From CAXSDR01 sp964236445 (lineage in GTDB: Bacteria > Actinomycetota > Actinomycetes > Motilibacterales > Motilibacteraceae): 19,492 bases of DNA. Both the position numbers and the translations under genes were made by a program. The number at the start of each line of letters is the position of its first letter. The stretch's first letter is position 1. This document shows, piece after piece, positions 13,686-19,492 of the stretch. The notes beneath the pieces are model-generated. The model did not search any database and had not been told where the DNA came from. It worked only from the letters and a program-made list of their open reading frames with translations. The stretch covers positions 1 through 19,492 of the forward strand of contig CAXSDR010000071.1 of the NCBI GenBank assembly GCA_964236445.1, read 5' to 3'.

Positions 13686-15407
13686 GTGAGCAGCGTGCCG
13701 ACACCTGACGAGGTCGTTGCCCTGAGGGACGAGGTCGCGATGCTGCGACGGCGGTTGACCGAGTCACCGCGCCAGTCGCGCCTGCTCGAGGAACGCCTCT
13801 CCGAGCTCCAGTCGAACCTCGCGGCGGTGACGATGCGCAACGAGCGGCTGGTCACCACGTTGCGTGAGGCACGCGACCAGATCGTTGCGCTGAAGGACGA
13901 GGTCGACCGGCTGGCGCAGCCGCCGGCCGGTTTCGGCATCGTCCTGCAGCCGGTCGACGAGACGACGGCAGACATCCTGACCGGCGGGCGCAAGCTGCGC
14001 GTCGTCGTCAGCCCGTCGGTCGGTGCTGCGACCCTGGCGCGTGGCCAGGAGGTGCTGCTCAACGAGGCCATGAACGTCGTCGCCTCGCTCGGCTACGAGC
14101 GAGTCGGTGAGGTGGTGATGTTCAAGGAGCTGCTCGCCGACGGTGAGCGTGCACTCGTCGTCGGCCGCACCGACGAGGAGCGGGTCGTCCGCCTGGCCGA
14201 GCCGCTGCTCGACGGGCCGCTGCGCGCCGGCGACTCGCTCATGCTCGAGCCGCGCTCGGGCTATGTGTATGAGCGGGTGCCCAAGTCCGAGGTCGAGGAG
14301 CTCGTTCTCGAAGAGGTGCCCGACATCGACTACAGCGCGATCGGCGGTCTCGCCGCGCAGATCGAGATGATCCGCGACGCCGTCGAGCTGCCCTACCTCC
14401 ACAAGGACCTGTTCCTGGAGCACCAGCTGCGCCCACCGAAGGGCGTCCTGCTCTACGGGCCGCCCGGGTGCGGCAAGACGCTCATCGCGAAGGCGGTCGC
14501 CAACTCGCTGGCCAAGAAGGTCGCCGAGGTCACCGGCAGCCCGCAGGGCAAGAGCTTCTTCCTCAACATCAAGGGCCCCGAGCTGCTCAACAAGTACGTC
14601 GGCGAGACCGAGCGCCACATCCGCCTCGTGTTCCAGCGGGCGCGCGAGAAGGCCAGCGAAGGCGTCCCGGTGATCGTGTTCTTCGACGAGATGGACTCGC
14701 TGTTCCGCACCCGCGGGTCGGGGGTCAGCAGCGACGTGGAGAACACGATCGTCCCGCAGCTGCTGAGCGAGATCGACGGCGTCGAGGGCCTCGAGAACGT
14801 CATCGTGATCGGGGCGTCCAACCGCGAGGACATGATCGACCCGGCGATCCTGCGGCCGGGCCGGCTCGACGTGAAGATCAAGATCGAGCGCCCCGACGCG
14901 GAGGGAGCGCGTGACATCTTCAGCAAGTACCTCGTCCCCGAGCTGCCGCTGCACCCGGACGACCTGGCCGAGAACGGCACGAGCCGTGAGGCCACCGTCG
15001 CGGCGATGATCCAGCGCGTCGTCGAGCGGATGTACACCGAGGTCGACGAGAACCGCTTCCTCGAGGTCACCTACGCCAACGGTGACAAGGAAGTCCTCTA
15101 CTTCAAGGACTTCAACTCCGGCGCGATGATCCAGAACATCGTGGACCGCGCGAAGAAGATGGCGATCAAGGACCTGCTCGAGCTCGGCCAGCGAGGCCTG
15201 CGGGTGTCACACCTGATGGCTGCCTGCGTGGACGAGTTCAAGGAGAACGAAGATCTTCCCAACACCACGAACCCCGACGACTGGGCGCGCATCTCCGGCA
15301 AGAAGGGCGAGCGCATCGTCTACATCCGCACGCTGGTCCAGGGCAAGCAGGGGACCGAGGCCGGCCGCGCCATCGACACGGTGGCCAACACCGGGCAATA
15401 CCTCTAG
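13686..15407 (+). CDS. arc: proteasome-associated AAA+ ATPase ARC (Mpa)
   Basis: ARC/Mpa is the hexameric AAA+ unfoldase that binds the Pup tag and feeds pupylated proteins into the 20S proteasome. The 573-residue product shows the full architecture: an N-terminal coiled coil (about 8-75) that recruits Pup, two OB-like domains (about 76-225), then the AAA+ domain with Walker A GPPGCGKT (258-265), Walker B VIVFFDEMD (Asp334-Glu335), the pore loop near KYVGET and the arginine-containing ASNREDMIDPAILRPGRLD segment. It ends in QYL, the penultimate-tyrosine motif that docks on the proteasome. The GTG start has GGAGGG about 9 nt upstream. It follows trmI and is separated from dop by the heparinase-like gene. 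Two hairpins follow its stop. Confidence 0.96.
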   Translation: MSSVPTPDEVVALRDEVAMLRRRLTESPRQSRLLEERLSELQSNLAAVTMRNERLVTTLREARDQIVALKDEVDRLAQPPAGFGIVLQPVDETTADILTGGRKLRVVVSPSVGAATLARGQEVLLNEAMNVVASLGYERVGEVVMFKELLADGERALVVGRTDEERVVRLAEPLLDGPLRAGDSLMLEPRSGYVYERVPKSEVEELVLEEVPDIDYSAIGGLAAQIEMIRDAVELPYLHKDLFLEHQLRPPKGVLLYGPPGCGKTLIAKAVANSLAKKVAEVTGSPQGKSFFLNIKGPELLNKYVGETERHIRLVFQRAREKASEGVPVIVFFDEMDSLFRTRGSGVSSDVENTIVPQLLSEIDGVEGLENVIVIGASNREDMIDPAILRPGRLDVKIKIERPDAEGARDIFSKYLVPELPLHPDDLAENGTSREATVAAMIQRVVERMYTEVDENRFLEVTYANGDKEVLYFKDFNSGAMIQNIVDRAKKMAIKDLLELGQRGLRVSHLMAACVDEFKENEDLPNTTNPDDWARISGKKGERIVYIRTLVQGKQGTEAGRAIDTVANTGQYL

Positions 15408-15430
15408 CCGCGGCACGCTGCCCTGGCGGT

Positions 15431-15451
15431 CCGCGGCTGGAAAAGCCGTGG
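15431..15451 (+). terminator. hairpin downstream of arc, terminator-like
   Basis: CCGCGGCT and AGCCGTGG form an 8-bp stem with one G-U pair and a 5-nt loop, followed by TGCTTTCT. It begins 24 nt after the arc stop. The T tract is short, as is common in high-GC actinobacteria. Confidence 0.5.
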
Positions 15452-15462
15452 TGCTTTCTCGC

Positions 15463-15480
15463 GCGCCGGAACTCCGGCGC
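15463..15480 (+). terminator. second hairpin downstream of arc
   Basis: GCGCCGG and CCGGCGC form a perfect 7-bp stem around an AACT loop, 12 nt after the first hairpin and 27 nt before the next gene. No T run follows. The pair may act together as a terminator separating arc from the heparinase-like gene. Confidence 0.4.
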
Positions 15481-15507
15481 TCGCCCTGCAGTGCCGATAC
15501 TGCCTAG

Positions 15508-18335
15508 GTGTCTCTGCCCCGAAGGCTCCCGGTCGCGCTGCTCGCAGCGTCGCTGTGCGCCGCCATGACGCCGGCTGCCGCGCCGGCGAGTGCGTCGAGC
15601 GGGGCCGCCACGCACGCCAGAACCCTCGCGCGGGAGACCGCCTCCACCGCCGTGCCGGTCGCGTGGCACGCGGATCAGGCGGCAGCGCCCCCCGGAGCGC
15701 CGACTGTGCCGCCCGGGCCGGTGGTGCCACCGGCGCCCCCCGTCATCGACGCCGCGGCCGCCGCCGCCCAGTGCGACCTGTCCTTCGGCAGGACCCGCCG
15801 CGACGACCCCGTCGTCGCGGCGCGCCTGATGGCCGGTCAGGCGTCCCTACCTCCGTACGGCACGTTCAGCCTGACGACCGACCCGACCTGGCGAAGTGTC
15901 GGTTCGCTCGACAGCAGCGGCGTGGGGCACATGCACTCGCTGAGCTGGCTCCTGCCGCTGCTGCGCGAGGGCGTGCACTCGGCCAACCCCGCGATGGTGA
16001 ACCGGTTCTACGACGTCCTCGCCGACTGGGTGAAGGACAACCCGCCCGGTGGCGTGTCGCGCCGCTATGCCTGGGGCCCGCCGATCTACGAGGGTTATCG
16101 CGGGCTCGTTCTGGCGTGCGCGGCGGCGGGGCCGCGTGGCCAGGAGCCGTGGCTCGTCGCGGCCCTGCGCCTGCACGGGCGGATGATGGCCGACCCGCAC
16201 CGCTATGCGGGTGGGAACAACGCGTCCCTTCACCAGTCCATGGGCCTCTACGCCGTCGGTGCGGCGCTGCACTACCGCCCTTGGCAGCGGCTGGCCGTGG
16301 CACGGGTCGACAGTCTCGTCGGCCGGCTCGTGCACGCCGACGGCTCCGACGGCGAGGGTGCGATCGCCTACGCCGTGAGCAACTACAGCTGGCTCGGTGA
16401 AGCCGCCGAGCGGCTGCGACGCGGCGGTGACCCGCTGCCTGCCTCGCTCGCCGCACTCGCGGCAGTGCCGTCGTTCGTCGCGGCGGCGACGCGCCCGGAC
16501 GGGCACATCGAGGCGCTCGGCGACACCAGTCCGGACGTGCTCAAGCCCGGACCCTGGGTCGGGACGCCCGCCGAGTTCGCCGCGACGATCGGCGCGAGCG
16601 GCCCGCGGCCGGCATCGCTCTTCGGCACCTACAGCGGTGGCTACGTCTTCGGCCGCTCCGGCTGGGGCGAGGCCAGGCCCGTCGCCGACGAGACGTTCTA
16701 CAGCCTGCGTGCCGGCAGGCTCGGAGCACCGCACGCCCACGACGACGCCGGGGCTGTGACGCTCTATGCCCACGGTGGCCCGCTGCTCGTCGACACCGGC
16801 CAGTGGCGCTATTCCTACGGCGCGGTCCGCAGCTTCGTCATCTCCCATGCCGCGCACAACGTCGTGCTCGTCGACGGTGTCGCGCGCTCGGCGGGCGCGC
16901 GGCCGTCCCTCGCCACCGCGAGCGCCGGCGGCGTGGACGTCGCGACAGTGGTGGACCGCGCGTACGCCGGTGTCGTGATCACCCGCACGGTCGCCTACGA
17001 CCGGGCCACCGACGCCATCGTCGTGTGGGACCGGCTGACCGCCACCAAGGCCGTACGCGCGTCACAGCAGTGGGGCGTGGCGCCCGGTCATCTGGTGTCC
17101 CTCGCCGGTGACGAGGCAGCGACGTCGGGCTCGGCGAGCGAACTGTCGCTGCTGTTCGCCGGCGGCGGCGCGCCGCTCGACGTCGTCGCGGGTGCCACGT
17201 CGCCGCGCCGCGGGTGGAACAGCACGGCCTATGGCAGCCTCACGCCTGCGCCCTCCGTGCGCGCGACCCAGACCGGGACGGCCCTGTCCTGGGTGACTGT
17301 CCTGGCGCCACGCGGTGGCAGCGCCGACCCCGACTCCGTCGGCGCGTCGGCGACCACGGGCCCGGGCGGGCTCACCGTGTCGCTGCACACGCCGAGCGGG
17401 AGCACGCTGCTGGCGCTCGACGGCTCGACCGGCGCGGCCCGGTCGGCGCCCGCGCCACTGGTGCCGGTGCTCACCACTCCGGCCGCGCTGCTGCTCACGG
17501 GCACGGCTACCGCGTTCAGGGCCGTGGGCCTCGCGCCCCGGACATCTGTCTCCCTGGTGGCCCAGCCGCTCGACGCGGGCCTGCCCGCCGTGACAGTCGC
17601 CGCCGGCACGTCCTCGGCCGCGGGCACGGCAGCTTTCACGGTGCCCGCCCGGTTCTCCGCGCGCTACCGCGTGGTCGACGGCGCGGCCACGTCGTCTGAG
17701 GTGACCGTGGCCGTGGCCGTCGCCCCCAGCGCCCCGACCGTCACCGTGACGCCCGCCGCGGACGGCAACGTCACAGTCCGCTGGGCGCCACCGGCCTCCG
17801 ACGGCGGCTCACCGCTGACGAGCTACGTCGTCACCGTCGGTGCCACGACCTTGGTCAGGACACCCCTGCGCACCAACCTGCTCGTCACCGGCCTGCCCCC
17901 GGGGAACTACCCGGTGAGCGTCGTGGCGACCAACGCGGTCGCAACCTCGCCTGCCGCCACGGCCACCGCAGCGGTCAGTCCCTGGCCGNNNNNNNNNNCC
18001 TGAAGCAGCCTTACCATCTGGTCGACCCCAGCCCCTGGCCGATCGTCACGGCACCCGGTGTCGCCTTCGACGGGGCGCGCGTGACCCTGCGCGTGAAGGG
18101 CGCCGTCCCTCGCGGCGTCGTGACCTTCTCCCTCGTCGCCGCCGGCGCGCCGGCGGGCACGGCCCCGCTGACGCAACGGGTGCGCGTACGCCCCGACGGC
18201 ACGGCGTCGTGGAGCATGGTGCTGCGCCAGAGCGTCGTGGTGACGGCTTCGAGCGCAGGCGTCACCTCGGTCGCGCAGACCATCGTCGCGAAGCCCGAGC
18301 CGGCCAAGCGGCCCAAGCCGGCTCCGCACTCCTGA
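15508..18335 (+). CDS. secreted heparinase II/III-like protein with C-terminal fibronectin III domain (crosses an N gap)
   Basis: A large secreted protein, about 920 residues as assembled. The order is: signal peptide (about 1-30, RRLPVALLAASLCAAM with an ASA site), an alpha/alpha-toroid domain of polysaccharide lyases (about 85-360, with GGNNASLHQSMGLYAVG at 235-251), then the heparinase II/III beta-sandwich with HAHDDAG (409-415), LLVDTGQWRY and ISHAAHNVVLVDG near 445-460. An Ig-like region is followed by a fibronectin III domain (about 740-825). Such enzymes cut acidic polysaccharides by beta-elimination; the substrate is unknown. The frame before the gap ends in AVSPWP at 17988. After the gap a different register reads to TGA 18333-18335, giving a Lys/Pro-rich tail, so the true gap length is not 10. 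Its place between arc and dop is unusual. The GTG start has no clear ribosome-binding site; a GATACT 6 nt upstream might be a -10 element. Confidence 0.8.
17989..17998. other. assembly gap (10 Ns) inside the heparinase-like gene
   Basis: Ten Ns mark a scaffold join. The reading frame left of the gap and that right of it do not match at a length of 10, so the count is a placeholder. CAG-x-CCCTGGCCG ends the left side (up to 17988) and recurs at 18029-18041 on the right, which suggests the two contigs were meant to overlap there. Confidence 0.95.
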
Positions 18336-18360
18336 CCGGGCCGCTGCCGGGGCAAGCCCA

Positions 18361-18366
18361 TACGCT
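18361..18366 (+). promoter_or_regulatory. -10 element of a probably leaderless dop promoter
   Basis: TACGCT fits TAnnnT and lies exactly 6 nt before the dop ATG, which has no Shine-Dalgarno sequence. It indicates that dop is transcribed separately from the heparinase-like gene. Confidence 0.45.
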
Positions 18367-18372
18367 GGCGCC

Positions 18373-19492
18373 ATGAGCGCTCGGCGGGTCGTCGGCACCG
18401 AGACCGAGTTCGGCGTCAGCGTCCCCGGAGACCCCAGCGCCAACGCGATGGCCATGTCCTCGGTGGTCGTGAACGCCTATGCCGGCTATGCCACGCAGCG
18501 CGCCCGCCGTGCCCGTTGGGACTTCGACCAGGAGAACCCGCTGCGCGACGCCCGCGGCTTCGATCTGGGCCGTGACGCCGCCGACCCCAGCCAGCTGACC
18601 GACGAGGACGACGGGGGCTTGGCCAACGTCATCCTCCCGAACGGAGCGCGGCTCTACGTCGACCATGCCCATCCCGAATACTCCTCGCCCGAGGTGACCA
18701 ACCCGCGCGACGCGATCGTGTGGGACAAGGTGGGGGAGCGAGTGATGGCGAAGTCGTCGTCGCTCATCGCCGCCATGCCGGGCGTGGCGCCCGTGGTGCT
18801 CTACAAGAACAACACCGACGGCAAGGGGGCGTCCTACGGCGCGCACGAGAACTACCTGATGCGCCGCGACACGCCGTTCGCCGACATCGTCCGCCACCTG
18901 ACGCCGTTCCTGGTGTCACGTCAGATCGTGTGCGGTGCCGGTCGAGTCGGCCTGGGTCAGGACGGCCGCACACACGGTTATCAGCTGAGCCAGCGCGCCG
19001 ATTTCTTCGAGGTGGAGGTCGGCCTGGAGACGACGCTCAAACGGCCCATCATCAATACGCGCGACGAGCCGCACGCCAACGCCGACAGATATCGGCGGCT
19101 CCACGTCATCATCGGCGACGCCAATCTGTGCGAGGTGTCGATCTTCCTGAAGATCGGCACCACCAATCTGGTCCTCGACATGCTCGAGGACGGCTGGCTC
19201 GACCGGCACGACCTCGCCGTCGACGGCCCGGTCGCGGCAGTGCACGACGTCTCCCACGACCCCTCGCTGACCCACCTGCTGCGGCTGCGCAACGGCACCC
19301 GACTGACGGCGCTGCAACTGCAGCTGCGCTATGCCGAGCTGGCCCGTGACCATGTCGCCGACCGGTTGGGAGCCGACGCGGACCCGGTCACGCTCGAGGT
19401 CCTCGAGCGTTGGGAGTCGGTGCTGACCCGGCTGGGATCCGACCCGATGTCGCTGTCGCGCGAGCTCGACTGGGTGGCGAAGCTGCAGGTCC
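18373..19492 (+). CDS. dop: depupylase/deamidase Dop (5' part, runs off the window)
   Basis: Dop deamidates the C-terminal glutamine of Pup to glutamate so that PafA can ligate it, and also removes Pup from substrates. It has the carboxylate-amine ligase (glutamine synthetase-like) fold. The first 373 of about 500 residues are present. Visible motifs are GTETEFG (8-14, ATP/Mg glutamates), SSVVVNAYAGYA, the Dop-loop region RWDFDQENPLRDARGFDLGR, catalytic Asp97 in LYVDHAHPEYSSPE, YKNNTDGKGASYGAHENYL, the GAGRVGLGQDGR block, and QRADFFEVEVGLETT with INTRDEPHANADRYRRLHVI after it. The Dop loop and the ENPLRDARGFD sequence separate it from PafA. ATG 18373 follows a -10 element by 6 nt. Pup and the proteasome subunits would be expected downstream, outside the window. 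Confidence 0.95.
   Translation, partial: MSARRVVGTETEFGVSVPGDPSANAMAMSSVVVNAYAGYATQRARRARWDFDQENPLRDARGFDLGRDAADPSQLTDEDDGGLANVILPNGARLYVDHAHPEYSSPEVTNPRDAIVWDKVGERVMAKSSSLIAAMPGVAPVVLYKNNTDGKGASYGAHENYLMRRDTPFADIVRHLTPFLVSRQIVCGAGRVGLGQDGRTHGYQLSQRADFFEVEVGLETTLKRPIINTRDEPHANADRYRRLHVIIGDANLCEVSIFLKIGTTNLVLDMLEDGWLDRHDLAVDGPVAAVHDVSHDPSLTHLLRLRNGTRLTALQLQLRYAELARDHVADRLGADADPVTLEVLERWESVLTRLGSDPMSLSRELDWVAKLQV

Noticed and set aside
13764..14954. 396-codon minus-strand ORF opposite arc
   Set aside because: Mirror of the strongly conserved arc coding region; Asp/Leu/Val-rich with no domains.
1..19492. CRISPR array, tRNA or rRNA genes
   Set aside because: No regularly spaced direct repeats, cloverleaf-like segments or rRNA-like sequence were seen on either strand.

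Overview
The window is high-GC chromosomal DNA from an actinobacterium. It carries mycothiol synthesis (mshC) and the Pup-proteasome genes arc and dop, alongside a SCO1664-family protein, a PAC2 protein, an M50 protease and TrmI. That gene set is an actinobacterial hallmark, and the order broadly matches the Rv2112-Rv2130 neighbourhood of Mycobacterium tuberculosis. I cannot name the genus. A run of 10 Ns at 17989-17998 shows this is a draft assembly.

Left block (1-5742), conserved core. A SCO1664-family PI3/4-kinase-like gene and mshC read rightward. Converging on mshC is a leftward pair: a ParJ-like PAC2 protein followed by a large single-pass membrane protein of unknown function. Divergent from PAC2 is a HAD-family phosphatase, which appears to be translationally coupled to a 10-codon leader ORF.

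Middle block (5743-11480), accessory and partly decayed. It contains a gene-poor stretch with a possible broken small antisense ORF, an HD-domain (p)ppGpp hydrolase-like gene, and a DUF1684 gene. Next comes about 750 bp of gene remnants: the 3' tail of a short-chain dehydrogenase, a piece of an IS21-type IstA transposase, and a secreted Ig-like protein broken in three frames. A MacB/LolE-like ABC transporter follows on the minus strand; its permease is split in two by a frameshift near 8750-8800. This block looks like insertion and decay between two conserved loci.

Right block (11481-19492), conserved core. An M50 site-2 protease with its own 15-codon leader ORF is followed by trmI, arc (the proteasome ATPase, ending in the QYL proteasome-docking tail), a large secreted heparinase II/III-like protein, and the 5' part of dop. 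Arc and Dop act in one pathway: Dop prepares Pup and removes it from substrates, and Arc unfolds pupylated proteins into the 20S core. The heparinase-like gene between them is an unrelated passenger. Its coding region crosses the N gap, and the sequence just right of the gap looks like the N-terminus of cytochrome oxidase subunit III, which suggests a chimeric contig end.

Several genes have a TAnnnT -10 element only 6-8 nt before the start codon (mshC, DUF1684, the ABC ATPase, the M50 leader, trmI, dop). This is the signature of leaderless transcription and it helps fix their starts.
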